Source: Pseudomonadales bacterium (GTDB taxonomy: Bacteria; Pseudomonadota; Gammaproteobacteria; Pseudomonadales; Ketobacteraceae). From it: DNA of 64,000 nucleotides. The stretch lies in NCBI GenBank assembly GCA_002708905.1, contig PAPM01000023.1, forward strand, positions 124,001 to 188,000, given 5' to 3'. This document shows positions 55,356 to 64,000 of this stretch, one piece after another. The stretch's first letter is position 1; the number at the start of each line of letters is the position of its first letter. The notes under the pieces are model-generated. The model saw only the letters and a program-made list of their open reading frames with translations. It made no database searches and had not been told where the DNA came from. The position numbers and the translations under genes are program-made.

Positions 55356-56264
55356 ATGAACCGCCTGAACTATCACCACCTGTATTACTTCTATCGCGTG
55401 GCGCGGGAGGGCAACCTGACCCGCGTTGCCCAGGCCCTGCATGTATCCCAGTCGGCGCTCTCCTCGCAGATACGTCAACTGGAAGAGGCCATCAATTTGC
55501 GGTTGTTTGATCGCCAGGGTCGCACCTTGCGCCTCACCGAAGGCGGCAAGCGCGTACTGAGTTATGCGCGGGACATATTTGGCAAAGGGGAGGAACTGGA
55601 AGCTTTTCTTCAGCGCGGGATGCACGCGCCTGAACAGGTGTTGCGCATTGGTGTGTTGTCCACCATGTCGCGCAACTTTATCGAAGCCTTTATAACACCG
55701 CTACTCAGCACGCAAAATGTTCGCTTTAGCCTTTACACCCGAGGGTTTTCCAACCTGCTTTCGGGGCTCAGCAAACACCAGTTTGATTTAGCACTATCCA
55801 ACATTAACGTGGCCGCCCTGGAGGGTATCGTCGATGGCGAAGAACCCCTGTGGCAGTCTCAACTCCTGGCCCGGCAACCGGTCTCCATTGTCGGCCCGCC
55901 CCACGCAAAAATCGAATCGCCTTTCCCCAAAGGCTACCGGGACAAAACCTGGGTTTTACCGGCATACCCCAGTGAAATCCGCCGCGCCTTTGAAGGCTAT
56001 TGCGCCCTTTGGCAGATGCAACCCTCAGTGCAAATGGAAACTGACGATATGGCCATGTTGCGACTGCTAGCCAGAGACAGCGGTGCACTGGCAGTGCTCC
56101 CTCCCGTTGTAGTAAGAGACGAAATCCAACAGGGCCTGTTAGTGGAATATATGAAACTCCCCAACCAATTTGAAAGCTTTTACGCAATTACCATCAAGCG
56201 CCAGTTCGAATCACCTCTGGTGACGGAACTGCTGGCGAACCCCATTCAGGCGCTTGATCAATGA
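55356..56264 (+). CDS. LysR-family transcriptional regulator, NhaR-like
   Basis: 302 residues from the ATG at 55356 (MNRLNYHHLYYFYRVAREGN). The N-terminal winged HTH is LTRVAQALHVSQSALSSQIRQLEEAIN, typical of LysR; the N-terminus resembles NhaR. The C-terminal periplasmic-binding-like co-inducer domain spans about 95-295. It is divergent from dabBA, as expected for a LysR activator of those genes. The effector is unknown; CO2/bicarbonate or ion stress are possible. Confidence 0.9.
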   Translation: MNRLNYHHLYYFYRVAREGNLTRVAQALHVSQSALSSQIRQLEEAINLRLFDRQGRTLRLTEGGKRVLSYARDIFGKGEELEAFLQRGMHAPEQVLRIGVLSTMSRNFIEAFITPLLSTQNVRFSLYTRGFSNLLSGLSKHQFDLALSNINVAALEGIVDGEEPLWQSQLLARQPVSIVGPPHAKIESPFPKGYRDKTWVLPAYPSEIRRAFEGYCALWQMQPSVQMETDDMAMLRLLARDSGALAVLPPVVVRDEIQQGLLVEYMKLPNQFESFYAITIKRQFESPLVTELLANPIQALDQ

Positions 56265-56379
56265 AGGAGCTTTGAGAAGCGGAGCGCAGGTTGGCTTCCT
56301 GTGCATGCCCGTCGTTATAGTAAACGCACTGTGTCAAACATACCTCTATTGGAAGAGTTGGAGAGCCACCAAAGCGACA

Positions 56380-56859
56380 TCAAAGCGGAACAAATTTCAC
56401 CACTCCAAACAACACCACCCAGGCCATGATACCGGCAACGATGTCGTCCAGCATAATGCCCAACCCACCATGTACGTGCTTATCAAAATAACGCACCGGC
56501 CAGGGTTTCCAGATATCAAACAAACGAAACAGAACAAACCCCAACAACGCCCAATACCAGGTGACCGGTATCATAAACATGGTTATCCAATAACCGACAA
56601 ACTCATCCCAAACGATAGCGCCATGATCATGCACGCCCCAATCCTTTGAGGTCTTATCGCAGAGATAAATACCAATCACACCGGCCAGCAGCACCAGCGC
56701 GCCATACAATTCCACGCTCAGCAAAGAGAGCGGCACATACAGCACCACCGCAGCGACCGTGCCAAAGGTACCCGGGGCTTTGGGCGCAGCACCACTGCCC
56801 AGCCCAATGGCTAGAAAATGAATGGGATTGGTAAATGCCGTGCGGGGAACGGAATTCAT
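56380..56859 (-). CDS. pgpA: Phosphatidylglycerophosphatase A
   Basis: 159 residues from the ATG at 56857-56859 (MNSVPRTAFTNPIHFLAIGLGSG); a longer upstream frame overlaps thiL and is unlikely. PgpA dephosphorylates phosphatidylglycerol phosphate in the inner membrane. GSGAAPKAPGTFGTVAAVVL and VWDEFVGYWITMFMIP are the conserved motifs, with the latter holding catalytic Asp/Glu. It follows thiL in the standard nusB-thiL-pgpA order. Confidence 0.95.
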   Translation of the reverse strand: MNSVPRTAFTNPIHFLAIGLGSGAAPKAPGTFGTVAAVVLYVPLSLLSVELYGALVLLAGVIGIYLCDKTSKDWGVHDHGAIVWDEFVGYWITMFMIPVTWYWALLGFVLFRLFDIWKPWPVRYFDKHVHGGLGIMLDDIVAGIMAWVVLFGVVKFVPL

Positions 56860-56860
56860 A

Positions 56861-57823
56861 TTAAAAATGCCTGTAACCAGAAGCAGTAATGGGTTGCCCT
56901 TGCAGATCGATGATACCGCTGCCTTCAGTGATAGTACCAATTGCAGTGATGGGTAAATCAAGAACCTGTCCCATGGCGATCACCTGATCATGATCAGCAG
57001 GAGACGCCGTAAAGCATAACTCATAGTCATCACCGGCGGATAACGCCTGCATTGGGTCTAAACCCTGAGCGGTGGGTATCGCCGGCAAATCCAATTGCGC
57101 GCCAACAGCACTGGCCTGCAAAACATGATTCAAATCCGCCAGCAAGCCATCAGAGACATCAATACAGGCATGGGCAACGGTTTTGATAGCCCATCCCAAT
57201 ACCACTCGCGGTTCGGGCCGATGCAAACGTCCCAGCAAATGCTGATGATCCAGATCCTGCGACCAAAGTTCATCGCTTTCATTTTGCGCCAACAATAAAC
57301 CCAATGCCGCTTCACCCACACAGCCGGACACATAAATGGTATCCCCCACCTGGGCGCCACTGCGGGTCATGGCCTTACCCTGTGGCACCAATCCCATCAC
57401 CTGAATACTGATACTCAATGGGCCCCGCGTAGTATCACCCCCTATCAGCACAATGGGGCTGGGCTCCATCACTGCGGCCATACCCTCACAGAAAGACTCG
57501 ATCCAATTTTCAGACTGATCAGGCAAGGTCACACAGAGAGAAAACCAAGCCGGTTGCGCGCCCATGGCCGCCAGATCACTCAGGTTCACTGCCAGGGATT
57601 TATAACCAATATCGAAGGCACTGGCCGATTCCGGGAAATGCACACCCGCCACCAAAGTATCGGAGGACACCGCCAGCTGCATGCCGGCAGGCACGTTCAA
57701 CAGTGCGCAATCGTCACCAATGCCCAAAGCGGGCATCAATTCAGGGTGGGACGGAGACAACAACGCCCCGGCATGTTCGCTGAGGCGTTTGAAGTAAGCA
57801 TCTATGAGTGCGAACTCATTCAT
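56861..57823 (-). CDS. thiL: Thiamine-monophosphate kinase
   Basis: 320 residues from the ATG at 57821-57823; a GTG directly upstream is an alternative. ThiL phosphorylates thiamine phosphate to the active cofactor TPP. GIGDDCALLNVPAGMQLAVSSD (ATP/Mg), DTLVAGVHF and IGGDTTRGPLSI are family motifs, and the C-terminal half has DVSDGLLADLNHV. TPP is the cofactor of dxs. Its start lies 3 bases after the nusB stop; pgpA follows after 1 base. Confidence 0.96.
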   Translation of the reverse strand: MNEFALIDAYFKRLSEHAGALLSPSHPELMPALGIGDDCALLNVPAGMQLAVSSDTLVAGVHFPESASAFDIGYKSLAVNLSDLAAMGAQPAWFSLCVTLPDQSENWIESFCEGMAAVMEPSPIVLIGGDTTRGPLSISIQVMGLVPQGKAMTRSGAQVGDTIYVSGCVGEAALGLLLAQNESDELWSQDLDHQHLLGRLHRPEPRVVLGWAIKTVAHACIDVSDGLLADLNHVLQASAVGAQLDLPAIPTAQGLDPMQALSAGDDYELCFTASPADHDQVIAMGQVLDLPITAIGTITEGSGIIDLQGQPITASGYRHF

Positions 57824-57826
57824 CAC

Positions 57827-58291
57827 TTACTCGGCGGGCTTGTCGTTGGCTTTCATTTCCAGTACACGCAGTTTTTGCGCCACTTTATCCAGAATGCCGT
57901 TCACATACTTGTGACTTTCGGTGGCGCCGAAATACTTGGCCAGTTCAATGCCTTCGTTGATAGCCACCTTGTAAGGCACATCCACGCGCTTACTGAGTTC
58001 GTAAGTGCCAATGCGTAATATGGCCAACTCCACCCGATCCAGATCCTTGATCTCACGATCCAGAAACGGGCTGAAGTAACCATCCAGTTCATTGATGCAC
58101 TTGGGAATTTCGTGCAGCAATTCGTGAAAATAAGCGACATCGGTTTTACGCATGTCGTTGTCCACACGGAACTGGGTTTCAATTTCTCCCAGGTTGGTGC
58201 CGGTCATCTGCCACTGGTACAGGGCCTGCACTGTGAACCGGCGCGCCTTGCGACGCGCAGATGGAGAAGGTTTTTGCGAAGCGGTATTCAT
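57827..58291 (-). CDS. nusB: Transcription antitermination factor NusB
   Basis: 154 residues, all-helical RNA-binding fold. NusB with NusE/S10 binds boxA RNA for rRNA antitermination. The N-terminal [19 protein letters not shown] and the C-terminal [17 protein letters not shown]-like region ([21 protein letters not shown]) are diagnostic. It sits between ribH and thiL, a conserved order in gammaproteobacteria. Confidence 0.96.
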   Translation of the reverse strand: MNTASQKPSPSARRKARRFTVQALYQWQMTGTNLGEIETQFRVDNDMRKTDVAYFHELLHEIPKCINELDGYFSPFLDREIKDLDRVELAILRIGTYELSKRVDVPYKVAINEGIELAKYFGATESHKYVNGILDKVAQKLRVLEMKANDKPAE

Positions 58292-58310
58292 CGACTACCA
58301 CAGACCTCAA

Positions 58311-58781
58311 TTAAAGATTGCGAAGCAGACTGACCATTTCCAGTGCACCGATAGCAGCTTCGGCACCTTTGTTGCCTGCCTTGGTACCGGAGCGTTCAAT
58401 GGCCTGCTCAATGGTGTCAGTGGTCAACACACCGAAAGAGATGGGCACATCAGTATCCAGCATTACATTGGCCACACCTTTGGTACATTCACCAGCCACA
58501 TAATCAAAGTGCGGGGTGCCGCCACGAATCACGGCGCCCAGTGCCACAATCGCATCCGGCTTGCGCTTTTGGGCCACTTGCTTCACCGCCAACGGCAATT
58601 CAAAAGCACCTGGTACACGAATCACTTCGATGTTGGCTTCAGATACACCGTGACGCACCAGCGCGTCGATGGCACCAGTCAGCAGGCTTTCTACCACAAA
58701 GCTGTTGAAGCGGGCGACCACGATGGAGAACTTGGCATCGGTTGCGCGAAAATCACCTTCCACTACGGTTACGTTTGTCAT
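58311..58781 (-). CDS. ribH: 6,7-dimethyl-8-ribityllumazine synthase
   Basis: 156 residues. It condenses the pyrimidine and the butanone phosphate to lumazine, the penultimate step of riboflavin synthesis, in a 60-mer or decamer. [53 protein letters not shown] and [15 protein letters not shown] are the active-site signatures. It lies between ribBX and nusB on the same strand. Confidence 0.97.
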   Translation of the reverse strand: MTNVTVVEGDFRATDAKFSIVVARFNSFVVESLLTGAIDALVRHGVSEANIEVIRVPGAFELPLAVKQVAQKRKPDAIVALGAVIRGGTPHFDYVAGECTKGVANVMLDTDVPISFGVLTTDTIEQAIERSGTKAGNKGAEAAIGALEMVSLLRNL

Positions 58782-58840
58782 GTTGCTGTTACCTTATTTC
58801 CAATCAATAAAAGAGTTATTCAAATATTTTTCGTAGCGCC

Positions 58841-59971
58841 TTAATTCGCAATGTCGCTTTCAACGTATTCCACGATTTCCAGATCAAAGCCGGACAAGGC
58901 GTTAAAGCGCATGGGGGAGCTGAGCAGGCGCATTTTGCTCAGACCCAGATCCCGCAGGATTTGCGAACCGGTACCGATGGTACGGTATATACCGGTGCCG
59001 TCACCTGTGGTTGGGCGAGCCGGGCTGCGTCCGGAGAAAAAGCTGTCTACCAGATCTTCAATGTTGTGCTGTTCGAAGGAGTCACCCAACAACAGAATCA
59101 CACCCGGTTCGGAATGCTGGCCCAGGAAATCCAGGGATTTCGACAGATTCCAGCCACTGGATTTCTCTTTCACCGCCATCATCAGATCACGCAAGGGATC
59201 TGCCACATGCACCCGCACAAAGGGCGCGTCCACTTTGCTCACGTCGCCTTTCACCAAAGCAACATGCTTTTGCCCGTCGATCAGATCCCTGAACAACACC
59301 AGATCGAAATCGCCATATTGGGTGGGCAGAGTCTCACGGCGCACCTGTTCCACCGTGCGCTCATTTACCGTGCGGTAATGGATCAGATCGGCTATGGTGC
59401 CGATTTTCAAGCCGTGCTCTGCAGCGAACTTTTCCAGATCAGGGCGGCGCGCCATGGTGCCGTCTTCATTAATGATTTCCACAATCACGGAGGAAGGCTC
59501 CAGACCGGCCAGACGTGCCAGATCACAGCCGGCCTCCGTATGACCGGCACGGCGCAAAACACCACCGGGCTGCGCCATGATGGGGAACACATGTCCGGGC
59601 TGTACGATATCGGCAGGTTTCGCATCCCGTGCCACGGCTGCCTGCACTGTGCGCGCACGATCCGCTGCGGAAATACCAGTGGACACGCCTTCTGCCGCCT
59701 CGATGGACAAGGTGAAATTGGTACCAAACTGGGAACCATTGGCTCCGGACACCATCAACGGCAGATTCAGCTGCTGGCAGCGCTCGCGGGTCATGGTGAG
59801 GCAAACCAAACCGCGGGCATGCTTAATCATGAAATTGATGTCTTCCGGCCGCACCATGGTGGAGGCCATCACCAGATCACCCTCATTTTCCCGGTCTTCG
59901 TCATCCATCAGGATAACCATCTTGCCGTGACGAATGTCTTCAATCAGCTCTTCAACTGTGTTCAATTGCAT
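58841..59971 (-). CDS. ribB: RibBX: DHBP synthase with a GTP cyclohydrolase II-like domain lacking zinc ligands
   Basis: 376 residues. The N-terminal half (about 1-205) is 3,4-dihydroxy-2-butanone 4-phosphate synthase, with MDDEDRENEGDLVMA, RAGHTEAGCDLARLAGL and HARGLVCLTM. The C-terminal half resembles GTP cyclohydrolase II but the zinc/catalytic motif (GSVRxHSEC...GDVxxSxRCDCG) is missing; its place holds VRVHVADPLRDLMMAVKEK. This matches the RibBX type described in other gammaproteobacteria, in which the RibA-like part is not active. A separate ribA should exist elsewhere. Confidence 0.9.
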   Translation of the reverse strand: MQLNTVEELIEDIRHGKMVILMDDEDRENEGDLVMASTMVRPEDINFMIKHARGLVCLTMTRERCQQLNLPLMVSGANGSQFGTNFTLSIEAAEGVSTGISAADRARTVQAAVARDAKPADIVQPGHVFPIMAQPGGVLRRAGHTEAGCDLARLAGLEPSSVIVEIINEDGTMARRPDLEKFAAEHGLKIGTIADLIHYRTVNERTVEQVRRETLPTQYGDFDLVLFRDLIDGQKHVALVKGDVSKVDAPFVRVHVADPLRDLMMAVKEKSSGWNLSKSLDFLGQHSEPGVILLLGDSFEQHNIEDLVDSFFSGRSPARPTTGDGTGIYRTIGTGSQILRDLGLSKMRLLSSPMRFNALSGFDLEIVEYVESDIAN

Positions 59972-59981
59972 AAATAAAGCC

Positions 59982-60644
59982 TTACTTTAAAAAACCGTTT
60001 TCCGCCAGAAAGCTCATGGTGATATCACCACCGGCTTTGGGGTCTGCCGCTTTGTCGCCCAACAGCATGCGTTCAAGATAGCGGGCAATCACGTCCACTT
60101 CCAGATTCACTTTTACACCCGGCTGCCATTGGCCCACCGTGGTTTCCTGCACAGTATGGGGCACAATATTCAAATCAAAAATGGCACCACTGACCGCGTT
60201 CACCGTCAAACTGATTCCGTCCACACAGATGGAGCCTTTGTGGGCGATGTACTTGGCCAGTTCATCCGGGGCTTTCACTTTGAAATGAATGGAACGGGCG
60301 TCTTCCGAGCGGGACACGATCTCACCCAGGCCATCCACATGACCGGACACCAGATGCCCGCCCAGGCGAGTGGTGGGGGTCAGTGCTTTTTCCAGATTGG
60401 CCGGTGAACCGGTCTTCAACTGGCTAAAGCTGGTGTGGTTCAGGGTTTCCAGCGACACATCCGCCCAGAAGCCATCACCGGGCAAATCAACGACGGTGAG
60501 ACATACGCCATTCACTGCAATACTGTCACCCAGTTTCACGTCCCCCAAATCCAGCTTTCCGGTCTGGATACGCAGGCGCATATCTCCGCCCTTGGCTTCC
60601 ATATTGGCAATCTTGCCCACCGCTTCGATGATCCCTGTAAACAT
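59982..60644 (-). CDS. ribE: Riboflavin synthase alpha chain
   Basis: 220 residues from the ATG at 60642-60644 (MFTGIIEAVGKIAN). It dismutates two lumazines to riboflavin. The two-fold repeat of the lumazine-binding barrel is present: GDSIAVNGVCLTVV and ICVDGISLTVNAV, with FWADVSLETLNHT. A TTG two codons earlier is less likely. It lies 10 bases upstream of ribBX and 2 bases downstream of ribD, in one operon. Confidence 0.96.
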   Translation of the reverse strand: MFTGIIEAVGKIANMEAKGGDMRLRIQTGKLDLGDVKLGDSIAVNGVCLTVVDLPGDGFWADVSLETLNHTSFSQLKTGSPANLEKALTPTTRLGGHLVSGHVDGLGEIVSRSEDARSIHFKVKAPDELAKYIAHKGSICVDGISLTVNAVSGAIFDLNIVPHTVQETTVGQWQPGVKVNLEVDVIARYLERMLLGDKAADPKAGGDITMSFLAENGFLK

Positions 60645-60646
60645 GA

Positions 60647-61807
60647 TCAAGGTCTCCAGCTATAGGTCATACGAATGTCCTGGCCGATCTGGCGCAGGTC
60701 CGTTAAGTGTAGATCCCGGGCCTGGCTCATGGTTTCGATATCCATGTCCAGTACCGGGCGGGCACTGCTGCCCATTAATTTGGGGGCCATATAGCAGACC
60801 CACTGATCCATCAACTGCTGTTGGGCAAAGGCACCGGCCAACACGGCTCCGGCCTCCACCAGCACTTCATTCACTTCCCGCGTGGCCAGTTCCTGCAGCA
60901 AGGCATGCAGATCGACACGCCCCTCAACTGAGGGTAGCTGGAGCACTTCAGCGCCTGTGGCTTCCAAAGCCTGGCGCCGCAACGGCTCAGCTTGGGTACA
61001 GACAATCAGAGTCTTACCGGTTTGGGACAGGATTTTCGCAGTAACCGGGGTACGCAGCGTGGAATCCACAATCACCCGCAGGGGTTGCTTGGGCTCGAAG
61101 CCAGCAGGCCAGTTCCAACCGCATAGAGAATCGTCCCCGGCCACAGCCTGGGGCCACATCTCGGGGCGCACCGTGAGGGAGGCATCGTCAGCGATGACCG
61201 TTTCCACCCCGGTAACGATGGCCTCCGATCGCGCTCGCAACCGCTGCACATCAGCACGGGCCGCAGGCCCTGTAATCCACTGGCTTTCACCATCGGCCAT
61301 GGCGGTGCGGCCATCCACACTCATGGCGGATTTCACTACAACCCAGGGTAAACCGGTGCGCATGCGTTTATTGAAACCGGGATTAATGCGCTCTGCCTGC
61401 TCCTGCAGCAGACCGCAGGCAGTCTGGATACCGGCGGCTTCCAGCAACTGGTGGCCGCGGCCGGATACTTTGGGATTGGGATCTTCCATGGCACTGATAA
61501 CTTTGGCCACACCGGCCTGGATCAGGGCTTCGGCACAGGGTGGGGTCTTGCCGTGATGGCTGCAGGGTTCCAGGGAAACGTAGGCGGTGGCGCCTTGGGC
61601 ATTGGCGCCTGCCTGAGACAGAGCGTTGACTTCGGCATGGCCTTCACCGGCAATCTGATGCCAGCCCTGACCCACCACTTGACCATCCTTCACCAATACA
61701 CAGCCCACCCGCGGATTGGGGTGAGTGGTATACAGACCACGCCACGCCAGCCGGATTGCCTCGGCCATATGCTGGTGATCGGTATTGGTAAAGAGCGCTG
61801 CGGTCAT
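60647..61807 (-). CDS. ribD: Riboflavin biosynthesis deaminase/reductase RibD
   Basis: 386 residues from the ATG at 61805-61807; a GTG at 61819 is an in-frame alternative. The N-terminal deaminase has HAEVNALSQAG and PCSHHGKTPPC (zinc), the C-terminal reductase VVKSAMSVDGRTA and LVEAGAVLAGAF. It makes the second and third steps of the pathway. The start region (LFTNTDHQHMAEAIRLAWRG) is like homologues. It follows nrdR on the same strand with about 50 bases between. Confidence 0.95.
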   Translation of the reverse strand: MTAALFTNTDHQHMAEAIRLAWRGLYTTHPNPRVGCVLVKDGQVVGQGWHQIAGEGHAEVNALSQAGANAQGATAYVSLEPCSHHGKTPPCAEALIQAGVAKVISAMEDPNPKVSGRGHQLLEAAGIQTACGLLQEQAERINPGFNKRMRTGLPWVVVKSAMSVDGRTAMADGESQWITGPAARADVQRLRARSEAIVTGVETVIADDASLTVRPEMWPQAVAGDDSLCGWNWPAGFEPKQPLRVIVDSTLRTPVTAKILSQTGKTLIVCTQAEPLRRQALEATGAEVLQLPSVEGRVDLHALLQELATREVNEVLVEAGAVLAGAFAQQQLMDQWVCYMAPKLMGSSARPVLDMDIETMSQARDLHLTDLRQIGQDIRMTYSWRP

Positions 61808-61860
61808 GGAATCGGCCACTACCTGAAAATTCGGTGGGGGAGTATACCACAGCCAATGGA

Positions 61861-62334
61861 CTATTTAACGCTGTTGATTTTGCCGTTTTTCTGCAATCTG
61901 GCGATCTCGTCGGAGAACTGGCTGATGTCCTGGAAGTCCCGGTAGACGGAGGCAAAACGCACATACGCCACCTGATCCAGCTCCCTCAGCGCCTCCATGA
62001 CTTCCTCGCCAATGGCCCGGGAGGGCAGCTCCCGCTCACCAGTGGCCCGCAGCTTGTGGCAGATCTTGGTGACGGCCGCTTCCACCTGCTCCACCGCCAC
62101 CGGGCGCTTCTCCAGTGCCCGCTGGATGCCGCTCCTGAGTTTATGCTCGTCAAACGGCTCCCGGGTGCCATCGGATTTCACCACTTTCGGCATCAGCAAC
62201 TCAGCGCTTTCATAGGTGGTGAAGCGCTCATTACAGGCCAGGCATTCCCGGCGACGACGCACCTGATTGCCTTCGGCGACGAGGCGGGAATCAATAACCT
62301 TGGTGTCATCGGCGTTACAGAATGGGCAATGCAT
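61861..62334 (-). CDS. nrdR: Transcriptional repressor NrdR
   Basis: 157 residues from the ATG at 62332-62334 ([19 protein letters not shown]), preceded by AGGA; longer frames lack support. An N-terminal zinc ribbon (CPFC...CLAC) is followed by an ATP-cone domain ([30 protein letters not shown]). NrdR senses dATP/ATP and represses ribonucleotide reductase genes. It is usually upstream of ribD, as here. Confidence 0.97.
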   Translation of the reverse strand: MHCPFCNADDTKVIDSRLVAEGNQVRRRRECLACNERFTTYESAELLMPKVVKSDGTREPFDEHKLRSGIQRALEKRPVAVEQVEAAVTKICHKLRATGERELPSRAIGEEVMEALRELDQVAYVRFASVYRDFQDISQFSDEIARLQKNGKINSVK

Positions 62335-62402
62335 GGTTGGTTCCTGTTTCCTATGACCCTTTGCGAGCCAGTAAAGTGGGCGAATCATACCGCAAAATAG
62401 AC

Positions 62403-62858
62403 CTATATGGGTATGGAGGTTTTATCCACTACCTTGCGCATGACAAAACTGGAATGTACGCCGGAAACCCCTTCTATTCGGGTCAGCTTACCCAGTAGAA
62501 AGGCCTGAAAATGATCCATATCCCGTACCACCACCTTGAGAATGTAATCCGCACTTTGCCCGGTGATCAGGTAACAGGACTGGACCTCGGGGAATCCGGA
62601 CACTTCTTCCTCAAAGCGGGCGAAACGTTCCGGTGTGTGCTTGTCCATGGAGATCTGGATTAAAGCCGTCATTTTCAGCCCCAGCTTGTCCGGATTAAGC
62701 AACGCCACATAGCGGTCGACGACCCCATCCGCCTCCAGCTGACGTACCCGGCGCAGGCAGGGGCTGGGGGACAGGCCGATGCGCTCCGCCAGATCCTGGT
62801 TGCTGATGCGGCCGTCTGCCTGAATTTCTTCCAAAATGCGCTGATCGTACTTGTCCAT
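62403..62858 (-). CDS. Lrp/AsnC family transcriptional regulator
   Basis: 151 residues. An N-terminal HTH ([20 protein letters not shown] and [20 protein letters not shown]) and a C-terminal RAM domain ([20 protein letters not shown]-type, with [11 protein letters not shown]). These proteins sense amino acids and regulate amino acid metabolism. It is divergent from leuA across 307 bases and may control it. Confidence 0.92.
   Translation of the reverse strand: MDKYDQRILEEIQADGRISNQDLAERIGLSPSPCLRRVRQLEADGVVDRYVALLNPDKLGLKMTALIQISMDKHTPERFARFEEEVSGFPEVQSCYLITGQSADYILKVVVRDMDHFQAFLLGKLTRIEGVSGVHSSFVMRKVVDKTSIPI

Positions 62859-64000
<1,142 letters not shown>

Noticed and set aside
58782-59990. 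FMN riboswitch in the rib operon
   Set aside because: The gaps between ribH, ribBX and ribE are 10 to 60 bases, too short for the FMN aptamer, and no conserved aptamer segments are visible.

Overview
The window reads as chromosomal DNA of a marine or saline-adapted gammaproteobacterium (Alcanivorax / Ketobacter / Marinobacter / Pseudomonas-like; inferred from gene content and order, not from a search). Pointers are the MinCDE division genes, PomA/PomB-type sodium stator genes next to xseB-ispA-dxs, the nrdR-ribD-ribE-ribBX-ribH-nusB-thiL-pgpA block, an Lrp regulator and a leuA start. I see no tRNA or rRNA gene, CRISPR array, insertion sequence or prophage.

Layout. 1-1661: end of minC, then minD and minE. 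1717-6827 (minus): PilZ/YcgR-like c-di-GMP effector, an unrecognised 340-residue protein, an AraC-type regulator and the PomB/PomA stator. 7030-10183 (plus): xseB-ispA-dxs, feeding isoprenoid synthesis. 10214-15582 (minus): a 1437-residue MASE1/PAS hybrid histidine kinase and a REC-GGDEF diguanylate cyclase. 15747-17986 (minus): ahpF and ahpC, with a palindromic operator candidate at the ahpC promoter. 18172-23020: a DUF3014 protein, a single-chain biotin-dependent acyl-CoA carboxylase interrupted by a one-base frameshift, and a periplasmic retropepsin-like protease.

23861-40069 (plus) is the accessory highlight: seven tightly packed genes that look like a pathway for an unusual polyketide-derived lipid. 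The first encodes a 2544-residue megasynthase with domains FAAL-ACP-KS-AT-(dead DH)-ACP-TE and a C-terminal double hot-dog region resembling AfsA, the gamma-butyrolactone (A-factor) synthase. There is no ketoreductase, and the dehydratase lacks its catalytic His and Asp, so a beta-ketoacyl chain should persist, which is the substrate type AfsA enzymes use. Then follow an ICMT-like membrane methyltransferase, an NAD(P)-dependent epimerase/reductase, a PEP-synthase/rifampin-phosphotransferase-like phosphotransferase, a UbiA-like membrane prenyltransferase, an MMPL/RND exporter and a fatty-acid-hydroxylase/sterol-desaturase-type di-iron enzyme. An eight-heme cytochrome c lipoprotein with TPRs follows after 62 bases.

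42382-51223: nucleoid protein YejK/NdpA, a quinone-oxidoreductase-like MDR, a nitroreductase, an amidohydrolase, a GNAT-peptidase C39 fusion, a DUF2817/M14 peptidase, a RimK-type ATP-grasp ligase (the last three form a recurring peptide-modification set) and an alpha/beta hydrolase. 51230-56264: DabA/DabB inorganic-carbon accumulation genes with a divergent LysR regulator. 56380-62334: pgpA, thiL, nusB and riboflavin genes, with a RibBX-type protein whose GTP cyclohydrolase half lacks the zinc motif, then nrdR. 62403-64000: Lrp/AsnC regulator and the first part of leuA, cut by the window end.
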